Assembly (NCBI GenBank): GCA_016463375.1 | Contig: JAEMRK010000005.1 | Location: 1-46,406 of the forward strand | Reading direction: 5' to 3' | DNA: 46,406 nucleotides | Origin: Parachlamydiales bacterium | GTDB lineage: Bacteria > Chlamydiota > Chlamydiia > Chlamydiales > JAEMRK01 | Shown here: one piece after another, positions 16,501 through 24,837 of the stretch | Numbering within the stretch: position 1 is the first letter of the stretch | Layout: each line of letters starts with the position of its first letter | Notes under the pieces: generated by a model | What the model saw: only the letters and a program-made list of their open reading frames with translations | Told to the model about the DNA's origin: nothing | Database searches by the model: none | Made by a program: the position numbers and the translations under genes

Positions 16501-18593
16501 TAATCATCGCTGACATCAAATGATTTGGCCATAGCAAATTCAGGCTTACCATCTTTGCCAAGACGCATCAATCCTTCAAACAAAAGTTTGATGATCATTT
16601 CAGCTGTCCGATCAAGTCCGCTACAAGGATGTAAAGAAGATGGTGAGGCCTGCATGCAAACCCTTAAAACCTGCTCTTGACCTTGCTGTATAGACCAATT
16701 CAATAAACATTGTTCTATGACGCGACAAAAAGTTAGCCTTTCTGCATCATCTGAATTAGTGAAAATAAAACCAAGGTAGGACAAATCACCAACTTGAAAT
16801 GTGGTCCATACCAATTCTGATTCTTCATCCATTAGACTTTGCAATTGTACAAAAAGTTTTTGTACAAATGAATTATCATAAGCTCTTATCATCACTAAGA
16901 CGCAATCGTCTTGATGATAAGTCTTCCAAATAAAATTTTCGCGACGCTTCTCTTCGTATTTAAATAAATCAATGAACAGATTAAACAATCGTTTAATAAT
17001 TTTTGGACATAAGAGACTTTGAGTAATAGCAGGAGAAATTGAGTAAAACAATGTTTCTAAAAATTGTTCGTATTCTTTTTCTTCATCCTGAAGTAACAAT
17101 TTAACATCAGCTAAAACTTGGTTCTGCTTTATGATCAGCCCGCCGTTATAATCTCTAATATCGCCAATGACGCTTAGTAATGTAGAAACGACATTCTCTC
17201 TTGCTTTGTATAAATCGACTGTATGATCTTTGCGTAAATAATTTTCCTTTTCAAAGGTCAGTGTGAAAACATTAGCTTCTTTTGGATACCGCTTACGAAC
17301 ATTTCCCATTGTTTTGGTTTGCTCTCTTGAAAACTTAACTTTAGCCGATACTTTTCTAAATAAAGTTGACAAGTCTTCTTCACCGTCTTTTAAAATGCGC
17401 AAGAGTACAACATTGTAAACAAGATTTTGTGATGTCTGCTTTTGAAATGATATAATAACTTGCGGTATGTCATGCACAAAACGCAGTTCACGACTTAATG
17501 TCATGATATTACGCATGACCTCTTCTTCATTACGAGGCATAAAAACTGCAGGCATTAACTGCTCAACACACCCTTTAAGCTCATCGGGTAACATTTTTTT
17601 TAAATTTTGAATTTCTAGTAGTGTAAAAGCTGTTTCATCTTTTTTTTCGACTTCTAAATAGTATTCACAAATACCATCATGACTTTCTTGCAAACACAAA
17701 AATGATTGTGGAATGGCAATAACATGAGGTATGAACCTCCTTAGAGCATTTAAAATGTGTCTTTCTTCAAAAAGTTCATATCCCTTTGCAAAACTTAAAG
17801 CAATAATTAACCCAAGAACTTTTTTCGAACCAAATGAGTAATGCAATTGCGTGAGAGCTAGCTTCAAACGTATACGTCTTGTCTTTCCGTGCTCAGCAAT
17901 TTCTTTTTGAAGAACTTGTTGATGATGATCAAAAGCACAAATGATGCGACACATGTGATTGACTTCACGAATTTGCCTAAACTCCTTACCGCTAATAATT
18001 AAAAAAAGATGAAGCTTTGATAAGAGCATTTCATTAAAGAATTTTGGCCATTTATCACAAACTGATGTTAATTTGTGATGAATCCATAAGCTTTTTTCTT
18101 CGATTGTCAATTCTTTAGATGTCAAAAGTCCTGTCATTAAATAAGGAGATTTCAACCCTTGTCGAACCTCTCTAATAAAATGCTCCAAATCTAATTTTTC
18201 TTTTTGAATACCGATTAATAAAAAATCAGCTTGAATGACAGTTAAATATCCAGAGTTATCTGGATGACAAAACACAAATTGTTTTTGAGAGATTAATGTT
18301 GATTTAATTAGAAAATGCCGTTTAACCATTTCTTTAATAAAATAAATGGGTTCGCAATCTTCATACATCTTGCAAACACTGTAAAGAACTAAACGATCTT
18401 TTTTAATTTGATAACATACGTAGGGAACATTAGGATAACTCTCACCTTTTTTTTCCGATGAATCTTTAGAATAAAAATTTATAGGATCCCCTAAATTTGA
18501 CCCCATAGCATTTTGAACCATTTCTTCAACATCATGGGGTAAGCATTCATAATTTAAGGGTGATATTAACTCTTTGACAAATGGCTCGACCAT
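13533..18593 (-). CDS. giant protein: novel N-terminal region plus two OppA modules
   Basis: The product is 1686 aa. Residues 1 to about 640 form an unrecognised region without signal peptide or clear membrane segment, Cys-containing and rich in charged helices. Residues about 641-1135 form one SBP_bac_5/OppA-like module (start RVCMQASPSSLHP, then FEGLMRLGKDGKP and FEYAWKSM). A linker of about 50 residues follows. Residues about 1190-1686 form a second, better conserved module (start LRIAVKNDPSSLDP, then FEYAWKKV and LEHPAPYFLE). OppA proteins are normally about 530 aa and exported; here both modules sit behind a cytoplasmic-looking domain. Possible roles are a peptide sensor, a sequestering protein or a non-Sec substrate. 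The first module is more diverged. The frame is intact over 5 kb, so it is under coding constraint. It heads an operon with the lipoprotein oppA. Confidence 0.9.
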   Translation of the reverse strand: MVEPFVKELISPLNYECLPHDVEEMVQNAMGSNLGDPINFYSKDSSEKKGESYPNVPYVCYQIKKDRLVLYSVCKMYEDCEPIYFIKEMVKRHFLIKSTLISQKQFVFCHPDNSGYLTVIQADFLLIGIQKEKLDLEHFIREVRQGLKSPYLMTGLLTSKELTIEEKSLWIHHKLTSVCDKWPKFFNEMLLSKLHLFLIISGKEFRQIREVNHMCRIICAFDHHQQVLQKEIAEHGKTRRIRLKLALTQLHYSFGSKKVLGLIIALSFAKGYELFEERHILNALRRFIPHVIAIPQSFLCLQESHDGICEYYLEVEKKDETAFTLLEIQNLKKMLPDELKGCVEQLMPAVFMPRNEEEVMRNIMTLSRELRFVHDIPQVIISFQKQTSQNLVYNVVLLRILKDGEEDLSTLFRKVSAKVKFSREQTKTMGNVRKRYPKEANVFTLTFEKENYLRKDHTVDLYKARENVVSTLLSVIGDIRDYNGGLIIKQNQVLADVKLLLQDEEKEYEQFLETLFYSISPAITQSLLCPKIIKRLFNLFIDLFKYEEKRRENFIWKTYHQDDCVLVMIRAYDNSFVQKLFVQLQSLMDEESELVWTTFQVGDLSYLGFIFTNSDDAERLTFCRVIEQCLLNWSIQQGQEQVLRVCMQASPSSLHPCSGLDRTAEMIIKLLFEGLMRLGKDGKPEFAMAKSFDVSDDYKRYTFHLRLAFWSNGLKVKAYDFEYAWKSMLRPELAIPFSYLFDSIKNARLLKEGKCSIDDLGVHALDDDTLIVDLEHPNHYFHELTTLWLFSPICHEVDKLGPDWAYYPGDGYVCNGPFRLAEWKRHHTLQVIKSPSYWSANTINLERIDVTLVDDIYKALNLYDQNLVDYIGAPLVEIPLSRIKFPKTTDNVILSNPMSVHQCEFNTRLEPFTSAKVRQALSLALNRKKLVNETFCGQFKIPTGFLPTHLRISEKSYFDEIDHGIAKNLFLEGLLECGMTFETLPKLTMIVVQSEIRLEMSKAVVKQWYDVLGITVDIELLPWRVFLDRLSSKDFQMGVSTWYSWVQDPMYFLNFLRYPDYEMNASQWENKAFTELLNLADQISCPKKRLPFLQKAEEIIMQETPLFSIMNNTFQYMLKENINDVFISEIGKIDFLNASIGKKNITEPYLTKALWRGVREELVKSYTEYLPSKSAKLSQTNVSNLVKKRGFLRIAVKNDPSSLDPRIAGDRRSQAILFQLFEGLMRIDDEGHAIPALAEKVLISKDLCNYTFYLREAYWSNGELITADDFEYAWKKVLTPHFSSVYSYAFYVIKNAKKAKESQGSLDDVGVKALDDKTLHVSLEHPAPYFLECTANPIYSPINSRMDQKSGPWINPQEFICNGPFKLASWEIKKGLQLVKNPYYHDKAAVKLDGLVLTIISDDRKAWMLFEKGDLDWIGEPMSSLPVELVPQLHKEQRLGIYPAASVFWYLFNVKAPPFNHPKIRRAFGTAINRESIIKTVLQGGEKPALSILPQNLLLRQTPYLKDNDLQNARQLFEEGLNELGLDRSHLPKIIMSCTPRSQLVTQLVLQQLQEVFDLDMEIDCCYWTEHMDKLILREYQMASWGWDSWFNDPIYNLEYQKFRDNPINHTGWENLRYEALLNQSDLEIDIETRRQYLRKAEELLLDEMPILPLYYFANTFFKKERVKGVFSTPIGMVDFKWTYFD

Positions 18594-18966
18594 TAGCCTA
18601 GACCTCAGTTACGCAATTGGATTTCAATGAATAGCATTTTACAACTGTTTAAAGCAGATGGAAAAAGAATTGTATGCTCTTGCTTAGATTTGTTCTACAG
18701 GTTTACTTCAAGCGACAGCGAAAAAGTTGTTAGAAACTTTAAAATTAAAAAAATTAATCAATCCTAAACAGCGATTAGAAATTACACCCGTCATAACTAC
18801 CGCTTGTAGATATGTTTAGAGCCTTATTTAAGATTGACAAAAGTTTTAATTTCATATAAATTGTTTTGCCTTATTTTTTCTTGCCATTCTTTTATTACTT
18901 GATGCATACTGAAAACTCATAAGACTCCAAACGCCGATACCCCATCTTTAGAGGAACCGATAAAGC
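18594..18966. other. intergenic gap before dnaA with possible gene remnant
   Basis: This 373-base stretch separates the divergent OppA-fusion gene and dnaA. Two short overlapping plus-strand frames occur. One of 46 codons runs 18627-18767. Another runs 18658-18819 and has an in-frame TAG after nine codons, followed by a helix-like Lys/Leu-rich reading. They may be the debris of a lost gene, but AT-rich chance frames look similar. No DnaA box of the TTATCCACA type was seen. A promoter candidate at 18834-18862 is listed separately. Confidence 0.4.
18834..18862 (+). promoter_or_regulatory. candidate sigma-66 promoter of dnaA
   Basis: A perfect TTGACA (18834-18839) is followed after 17 bases by TAAATT (857-862 in the same hundred; 4 of 6 to TATAAT). 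Transcription would begin near 18869 and leave a leader of about 100 nt before dnaA. Consensus match only. Confidence 0.5.
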
Positions 18967-20355
18967 ATGCAAGCTTGGGAAGATTTTCTTCTTCTACAGG
19001 AAAAAGAACTGGGAAAAACAACTGTTGATAAATGGCTCAAACCATTAAAAGTCCTACGTTTTGACGCCTGTAACCTCTATTTAGAAGCATTTGACTCGTT
19101 TCAAATCAATTGGTTTGAAGAGCATGTGCGTCCCAAAGTGCAAGTTGCTCTGATCAACCAAAATCACAAACAAATTAAAGTTCATTTAAATCTCGCTGAA
19201 AAGGGAGATAAAAATAAAGGGGCTGTTAAACCCAAGAAAGGTGTTTTACTAAAACAAAACACATTTAAACTTGAGTGGGACAGTGTTAATCCCTATTATT
19301 CGTTTTCAAATTTTGTTTTTTCTGAAAACAATGCATTAGCCTATAGACTTTTATGTGAACTGACTGGCCATTCTACTGAAGAAAATTCACCTAAAAAAAC
19401 ATCTCCTACGGTTGCTTTCAATCCCATTTATATTTATGGCGAAAAAGGTGTTGGTAAGACTCATCTACTAATGGCCACTGCCGGCGTTCTAAACGCCATG
19501 GGTATTAAAGTTGTTTATACAAGAGCTGAAACATTTACTGAACACGTCGTTGGCGCTATACGTGCTGGAGAAATGCAAGCATTTCGCAAAGCCTACAGAC
19601 ATATCGATGCTTTGCTAATTGATGATGTAGAAGTTTTCTCTCGAAAAGGTGCCACTCAAGAAGAATTTTTTCATACCTTTAACACATTGCATGTTGAAGG
19701 CAAACAAATTATTCTAACAGCTTCTTGCCCTCCCCAAGAGCTTAAGTCTATCGAACCTCGGTTAGTTAGTCGTTTTGAATGGGGTATTGTTTTATCTTTA
19801 GAAACACTAGACAAACAAGACCTTAGACAGGTACTACTAAACCGCGCCCACGCACTGAGTTATCCATTGAGCGATAAAGTCATCGACTTTTTGCTCAATA
19901 CATTTACAAGCAGTTGTAAATCGCTTAACCAGGCATTAGAAGCTTTAGTTTTACGCACCCATTTAAATCAAAATATGGGTCGCGCTCCAAATCTTCCACT
20001 TTCTTTAGAAATCGCTAAAGAATATGTCGCTGATTTGATCAAACAAGAAGAGCAAATGGCTCTTACCCCCCAAAAAATCATTCATACCGTGGCCGGATTT
20101 TACGGCATTAGAGTTGATGACATTTTGGGTAAATCTCAAAGTCACGATTGTGTATTGCCAAGACAAATTGCGATGCATCTTTGCCGCAGTCAATTACATA
20201 TGCCTTTTATGAAAATTGGCGATTTATTTTCACGCGATCATTCAACTGTAATTGCGAGTGTTAAACAAATTCAAAAAAGCGTTGAAACTAACGAACAAAA
20301 TATTTCAGCGGCAGTTGCAGGAATTGCTAAACAATTAAAAGCATCTGTTTACTAA
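18967..20355 (+). CDS. dnaA: chromosomal replication initiator DnaA
   Basis: The product is 462 aa. Domain I spans about 1-80 and a short linker follows. The AAA+ domain has Walker A GEKGVGKTH (about 158-166), Walker B LLIDDVEVF, sensor region TASCPP and box VII RLVSRFEWG with the arginine finger. C-terminal domain IV has the helix-turn-helix signature PRQIAMHLCRSQ followed by FSRDHSTVI. It binds origin boxes and opens DNA as an ATP-bound filament. Several usually invariant positions are changed (IDDVEVF for IDDIQFL, TASCPP for TSDRPP), as expected for chlamydial DnaA paralogues. The yidC/lgt context corresponds to dnaA_1 (CT250). GAGGA lies about 11 bases before the ATG. Confidence 0.96.
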   Translation: MQAWEDFLLLQEKELGKTTVDKWLKPLKVLRFDACNLYLEAFDSFQINWFEEHVRPKVQVALINQNHKQIKVHLNLAEKGDKNKGAVKPKKGVLLKQNTFKLEWDSVNPYYSFSNFVFSENNALAYRLLCELTGHSTEENSPKKTSPTVAFNPIYIYGEKGVGKTHLLMATAGVLNAMGIKVVYTRAETFTEHVVGAIRAGEMQAFRKAYRHIDALLIDDVEVFSRKGATQEEFFHTFNTLHVEGKQIILTASCPPQELKSIEPRLVSRFEWGIVLSLETLDKQDLRQVLLNRAHALSYPLSDKVIDFLLNTFTSSCKSLNQALEALVLRTHLNQNMGRAPNLPLSLEIAKEYVADLIKQEEQMALTPQKIIHTVAGFYGIRVDDILGKSQSHDCVLPRQIAMHLCRSQLHMPFMKIGDLFSRDHSTVIASVKQIQKSVETNEQNISAAVAGIAKQLKASVY

Positions 20356-20401
20356 CTAAGCTAATTTAATCTCAAACCACACATAATTAACCCTTTATAA
20401 A

Positions 20402-20429
20402 ATAAATTAAAATTTATATTTTAATTTAT
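20402..20429. repeat. AT-only perfect inverted repeat after dnaA
   Basis: Twelve-base arms ATAAATTAAAAT and ATTTTAATTTAT flank a TTAT loop in the gap between dnaA and the next gene. The arms match perfectly but contain no G or C, so the RNA hairpin is weak. A protein-binding palindrome or a cruciform-prone site is as likely as a terminator. Confidence 0.4.
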
Positions 20430-20521
20430 GTTTATAATTGTTAAGTTTGGCATCAAACCCTAATTTGAGTTTACTACATTTAGTAAACCTTAAAAAAGTA
20501 ACCTTAGTTTATGGAGAAACT

Positions 20522-21820
20522 ATGTGTCCAGACGGATCTAATATTGGTCCTTTGGTCGCCAGCACATTAATACCTTATTTACCAAATACAAAGTGTTTAA
20601 AAGAACACACTTTAATTCGTATAACTGTTGAAATTCAGCTAAAAACCTCTTTCACACCTTATCGTGATTTTGTAAGAGAGGCGGCCAAAACCTACCGCGA
20701 AGTAATAGACTTAACGAGTCGAGACAATTTCTATTTAGAAGTTGAAGTATGGAAAATTTTAGGTAAAAAAGAACTTCCAGTTTCTACTTTAATGAAGAAA
20801 TTCTTAAAAAAAGTAGTACTTGAAGTTTATCAAATCGAGCCGCGCTTAAAAACTAATGAATTGTTTTTTGTAATAACAACTATTTATAAAATAGTTACGC
20901 GTCACCTTTTCCACTTGGAAAATTTGCTTGGCATGCAATTGTCTGATAAACTCAAACAGCTGATTAATAAACAAAGTGCTTTTACCCATCAGCCGCTTTT
21001 TCACCGAGTTATACAATTAACACTTGAAAAACTTATTTATTGTGATCAAACATCTGATAATAAAACTGACTGTCGCCAATGGAATTCGCTCCCTGCTTTT
21101 TCAGAACTTGAACTCAAAGAATGGGAAGAGCTTATTTGGATGTACTCGATGCGCGTTAAATATAAGACGATGACACATGCCTCTTCAACAGTATGTTATC
21201 CATTAATTGGTCGTCTTTTAAGCGAGATCAAACGATTACAACCTGATGCTTTAGAAAAAGAACTTGCATCAACAATTATTTTTCTACAAAAAGAGTATTC
21301 TTTTATAGCATCCATGAGTCGCAAAGAATTTATAGCCACTATTGATTCAATCAATTCTAATTTGTCAAATCTAAGATTAAGGCACCAAGAAGATCCTTCT
21401 TTATATCCCTTTTTAGAAAGACATATTAAAGAAGTGCTTAGATTCAGCAAAAATTTAGATCAAATCTTTGATACAGTTAGTGATGCGTACCGAAGAGCTC
21501 GAGACTTACCATTTTTAAATGGAGTTGAACTTAAAACCGCTATTGATGTTTCAAGACAAGGTGTTTTAAGTAATGCTACTCTTCAGAACTTTATACAAGA
21601 TGCATTTAAACATAGCTTATCTCTTAACACATCACATACGGAAGCTAGCGCTTCAAAAGACGTTGCAAAACTATATCACGAAGCCACGTCTTTACCCCCT
21701 TTAAATGAAGAAGAGCTCGCTCTAAATATATACGCGGCATTAATGCATTATGTAGAACTTCACCCATTGCACAATTCAATACGTCCGATTAGTTTGGGAA
21801 TTTCTTTTGCTTCGGCCTAA
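20522..21820 (+). CDS. conserved-looking hypothetical protein, helical
   Basis: The product is 432 aa from ATG 20522, chosen because GGAG at 20513-20516 lies 5 bases upstream. A longer reading from TTG 20438 has no ribosome site. There is no signal peptide, membrane segment or recognisable motif. The composition is Leu/Lys/Glu-rich and predominantly alpha-helical throughout. It stands between dnaA and lgt, and its last 32 bases overlap the convergent lgt gene. Cytoplasmic or type III-secreted are both possible. I do not recognise a family. Confidence 0.8.
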   Translation: MCPDGSNIGPLVASTLIPYLPNTKCLKEHTLIRITVEIQLKTSFTPYRDFVREAAKTYREVIDLTSRDNFYLEVEVWKILGKKELPVSTLMKKFLKKVVLEVYQIEPRLKTNELFFVITTIYKIVTRHLFHLENLLGMQLSDKLKQLINKQSAFTHQPLFHRVIQLTLEKLIYCDQTSDNKTDCRQWNSLPAFSELELKEWEELIWMYSMRVKYKTMTHASSTVCYPLIGRLLSEIKRLQPDALEKELASTIIFLQKEYSFIASMSRKEFIATIDSINSNLSNLRLRHQEDPSLYPFLERHIKEVLRFSKNLDQIFDTVSDAYRRARDLPFLNGVELKTAIDVSRQGVLSNATLQNFIQDAFKHSLSLNTSHTEASASKDVAKLYHEATSLPPLNEEELALNIYAALMHYVELHPLHNSIRPISLGISFASA

Positions 21821-22625
21821 AGAATAATATAAGTCCTAATGCTATTAAGGGCAGGCTTAGTGTCTGTCCCATATGCATTCCTAGTATGGGTTGTCCTACT
21901 TCTTGAGGTAACTTTAAGAAATCTATAAAAAAGCGGAACGTGAACAGTAACACTAAAAATAAACCTGCTAACTTACCATGATTCCATCGATCTTTGACTT
22001 TATCCCACAAAACAATAAGTCCAAAAAAGATTAAGATATAGAAAAGTGCTTCATAAAGTTGAACAGGATGTCTTGGAACAACCGAAACTGCTTCTGCGGG
22101 ATGCAAAAAAATCACACCCCAGGGCAATTTAGTCTGCTCGCCAATTATCTCTTGATTAACAAAATTTCCAAGACGAATACAACAAGCCATAATCGGTGTT
22201 GATAAACTTAAACCGTCAAGCCATGTCAAATAAGTAAGTTTTGGATATTTTTTCTTTATACTTAGTCTGAAAAAACCAAGGGCTATCAAAATCCCCAGAA
22301 CTCCCCCATGACTTGCCAATCCCCCATTCCAAATTGCAAAAATTTGGTCGGGGCGATCAGCATAATACGGCCAGTCGTAGAAAAAAACGTGAACGAGTCT
22401 TGCTCCAATTATCGTTCCTAATATTAAAAACCAGGCTAAACGATCGACTAAAAGATTAGCTTGAACTGGTGGTATTAATGTTTTAAGCCAAACTCTTTGG
22501 CGATAAAATGCTAATAGAAATCCTGCCGCAAATAATAACCCATAATATGTGACAGGATGATGGATATACGGTATGTAAAAGAAAACTCTTGATGGGTCCC
22601 ATACAATATAATTTAACAACGTCAT
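21789..22625 (-). CDS. lgt: prolipoprotein diacylglyceryl transferase
   Basis: The product is 278 aa, a multi-pass membrane protein with the expected seven hydrophobic segments. Diagnostic motifs are Y and H in HPVTYYGLL, the catalytic region GGLASHGGVLG and the Lgt signature CIRLGNFVNQEIIG (usually GRxGNFxNxE). A later RHPVQLYEA segment is also diagnostic. It transfers diacylglyceryl from phosphatidylglycerol to the lipobox cysteine in the inner membrane, the first step of lipoprotein maturation; the neighbouring OppA is a likely client. Its start overlaps the end of the upstream membrane protein gene by 4 bases. Confidence 0.97.
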   Translation of the reverse strand: MTLLNYIVWDPSRVFFYIPYIHHPVTYYGLLFAAGFLLAFYRQRVWLKTLIPPVQANLLVDRLAWFLILGTIIGARLVHVFFYDWPYYADRPDQIFAIWNGGLASHGGVLGILIALGFFRLSIKKKYPKLTYLTWLDGLSLSTPIMACCIRLGNFVNQEIIGEQTKLPWGVIFLHPAEAVSVVPRHPVQLYEALFYILIFFGLIVLWDKVKDRWNHGKLAGLFLVLLFTFRFFIDFLKLPQEVGQPILGMHMGQTLSLPLIALGLILFFRPKQKKFPN

Positions 22626-23119
22626 TGAACAACTGTACCTTTATTATTAATATGTGAAGCCTTGCGGAAATACATAGTAGCTCCGTTGACTAAAGCAGCT
22701 CCGACAGCAACATCAATTGCCCCTCTTAAATCCATCGGAACATTTAAATACTTCATCATCATGCCAAGTCCCATCATGACACCGATGATTAAAAAATAAC
22801 TGGGATTATAGAGTTTATACAAAGGTGCAGGATTAGATAAAGTCTTAATGCGATTGACCACACGATGAACAGATTTTGATAAAACAAATCGACTTTTAAA
22901 ATAGCCAATTAATAAAGCAGCTGCAATCAGACCTGTTGCAGCGATTTCTTTACTACCAAAATAATTAGCAAATGCTGGTAAAAAGCTGCTTGTGTGACCA
23001 GGAGCACTCGTGGCAACCTGTCCAATGAATTTCAGTCCAAGTGTTAGTAAAAAAACTCCAATAACTAACCATGTCACTCCGGCCATGATTACTAAATTTT
23101 TGTGGCTAAATTTAAACAT
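22622..23119 (-). CDS. small polytopic membrane protein upstream of lgt
   Basis: The product is 165 aa with four hydrophobic segments at about 8-32, 56-74, 108-122 and 131-147. A basic cytoplasmic loop lies between the second and third (RVVNRIKTL), and there is a short hydrophilic tail. It is translationally coupled to lgt (ATGA at 22622). I do not recognise a named family. The four-helix layout and coupling suggest an inner-membrane protein of envelope function, without catalytic motifs visible. Confidence 0.82.
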   Translation of the reverse strand: MFKFSHKNLVIMAGVTWLVIGVFLLTLGLKFIGQVATSAPGHTSSFLPAFANYFGSKEIAATGLIAAALLIGYFKSRFVLSKSVHRVVNRIKTLSNPAPLYKLYNPSYFLIIGVMMGLGMMMKYLNVPMDLRGAIDVAVGAALVNGATMYFRKASHINNKGTVVQ

Positions 23120-23336
23120 ATATCTCCGTTGAAGTTTTATCGATGAAAAGATTTATCGTATCAAAAAATGAATCTATAAGTCTTGGTAATTTTGTTTTTA
23201 ATGACAATTAGAAGATTAATTTAAAATCGCTAATTTACATCTCAAAAAACTTCTAGAAACTTAACTCTAAAAAGCATATATCCTTTACTTGCTCAATAAT
23301 ATTGAGCATTTTGCAAAAATTATTTGGAAAATAAGT

Positions 23337-24437
23337 ATGAATATCTCTTTGGCTTTTGTACGTCTCTTTTTTCTTGTTTTGAGTGTCCTATTTTCAAGCG
23401 CCTATTTCATAACACATTCAAAATATCCTTTTTACGACTCTTCACTTATCGGTATTGGTATTGGATTAGTTATCGGATTTGTGTTGATAGGTCTAGATTT
23501 AGCTTTTCGTAGACATACCTTAAGATCATTTAATATAGCCGTTCTTGGGCTATTTTTTGGATATCTGATGGGGTTTGCTTTAAACTTGATATTTGACGCC
23601 CTCTTGAGTTTTTTACGTCACTCACCAGAAGTGCATGCAACTCATGTCATAGAAATTATTAAAATATTCCTTTACTTGTTCGGTACGTACTTAGGAGTTG
23701 TCATGACATTAAAGTCTGCTGACGAACTTTACGTTAGTATCCCTTTTGTCAAATTTTCTCCAACAACCTTAAAAAAGAAAGATATTTTAATCGATCTAAC
23801 GATTTTAAATGATGCTCGTATCATAGATCTTGCAGGTTCTGGTATTATGGATGATCATTTGATCATGCCTCGCATCATTATTAAAGAGCTATTTGCTCAA
23901 GCAGAGAGCTCCGATGAAAATGTACGCGCTAAAGCGAGAATCAGCCTTGATATCATTAAAAAATTAGAAGCTTTACCCAATCTTGGCATCCGGTATAACG
24001 ACACCGATTTCCCTGACATTAAAGATTATCCATCAAAACTGGTTCGTCTTGCCCGGTTAGTTGATGCCAATATTTTAACAGCTGATTTATCGAGAGTACC
24101 CTTCTCTAATGTAGAAGGTGTTAGACTTATTAATTTACACTCATTAGCAAATGCTTTGAAACCCATCACTCAAACTGGCGAATACTTACGTGTAAAAGTT
24201 CAGCGTTATGGTAAAGAAGCCCGTCAAGGTGTCGGTTATTTAGAAGATGGGACGATGGTTGTAGTTAACGGTGGTGGGCAATATTTAGGAGAAACAATAG
24301 ACGTACGCGTCTTATCAGTTAAGCACACTGCTTCTGGGCGTATGATCTTTTGTAATGCAGACGACGGAGAGGGAGGTAATTCCTTTTCCAGTTATGATGA
24401 AGATGAAGGAGAAGAACCAGAAGATGACAGACACTAA
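23337..24437 (+). CDS. membrane-anchored PIN-TRAM protein (YacL-like)
   Basis: The product is 366 aa from ATG 23337 (GGA about 8 bases upstream; a TTG 48 bases earlier lacks a ribosome site). Four hydrophobic segments lie within the first 135 residues, then a PIN-like nuclease fold with acidic residues in DILIDLTILND, IIIKELFAQAE and ANILTADLSRV. A C-terminal TRAM RNA-binding barrel (VKVQRYGKEARQGVGYLEDG) and an acidic tail rich in Asp/Glu follow. The domain order matches Bacillus YacL and cyanobacterial/chlamydial relatives, whose role is poorly defined; RNA binding or cleavage at the membrane is the usual inference. The 3' end overlaps acpS by 14 bases. Confidence 0.9.
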   Translation: MNISLAFVRLFFLVLSVLFSSAYFITHSKYPFYDSSLIGIGIGLVIGFVLIGLDLAFRRHTLRSFNIAVLGLFFGYLMGFALNLIFDALLSFLRHSPEVHATHVIEIIKIFLYLFGTYLGVVMTLKSADELYVSIPFVKFSPTTLKKKDILIDLTILNDARIIDLAGSGIMDDHLIMPRIIIKELFAQAESSDENVRAKARISLDIIKKLEALPNLGIRYNDTDFPDIKDYPSKLVRLARLVDANILTADLSRVPFSNVEGVRLINLHSLANALKPITQTGEYLRVKVQRYGKEARQGVGYLEDGTMVVVNGGGQYLGETIDVRVLSVKHTASGRMIFCNADDGEGGNSFSSYDEDEGEEPEDDRH

Positions 24438-24813
24438 TAAATCGGGATTTGTAAAAGGTATAGGTACCGACATTATAGAAATCGATCGTATGAAAAGAGC
24501 GATAGAGCGTCATCATAAACGTTTTTTAGAACGCATTTTTACTGAAAAAGAGCGTTTATACTGTAATCGTTATCCAGACAGCATGCCTCATTATGCTGCG
24601 CGTTTTGCTGCAAAAGAAGCAGTTGCAAAGGCATTGGGGTGCGGCATCGGTCATAGTTTAAAATGGCAAGACATTGAAATCGATCATGCGGCTTCCGGAA
24701 AACCTATTATTAATTTTAGTAAAGAAGTCAATGCGCAATTCGATTATCCTAATATACAAATTTCACTTAGCCATTGTAAAAAATTTGCTGTAGCTATGGC
24801 TATTTGGTGCTAA
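24424..24813 (+). CDS. acpS: holo-[acyl-carrier-protein] synthase
   Basis: The product is 129 aa, near the usual 120-130. Signature segments are GIGTDIIEIDRMKRA (Mg-binding Asp), FAAKEAVAKALG (Glu of the second metal ligand) and ISLSHCKKFAVA. It transfers phosphopantetheine from CoA to ACP, activating fatty-acid synthesis, and fits functionally with accA nearby. I chose ATG 24424 because the segment upstream repeats the reading of the acidic tail region of the previous gene in another frame, and GGAG lies at 24410-24413. It overlaps the PIN-TRAM gene by 14 bases, so coupling is likely. Confidence 0.95.
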   Translation: MTDTNKSGFVKGIGTDIIEIDRMKRAIERHHKRFLERIFTEKERLYCNRYPDSMPHYAARFAAKEAVAKALGCGIGHSLKWQDIEIDHAASGKPIINFSKEVNAQFDYPNIQISLSHCKKFAVAMAIWC

Positions 24814-24837
24814 CTATTTAAAACATTAGGTCCATTC

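Noticed and set aside
20428-20463. ATG at 20428 as start of the gene after dnaA
   Set aside because: It is in another frame and stops after eleven codons; ATG 20522 has a good ribosome site in the long frame.
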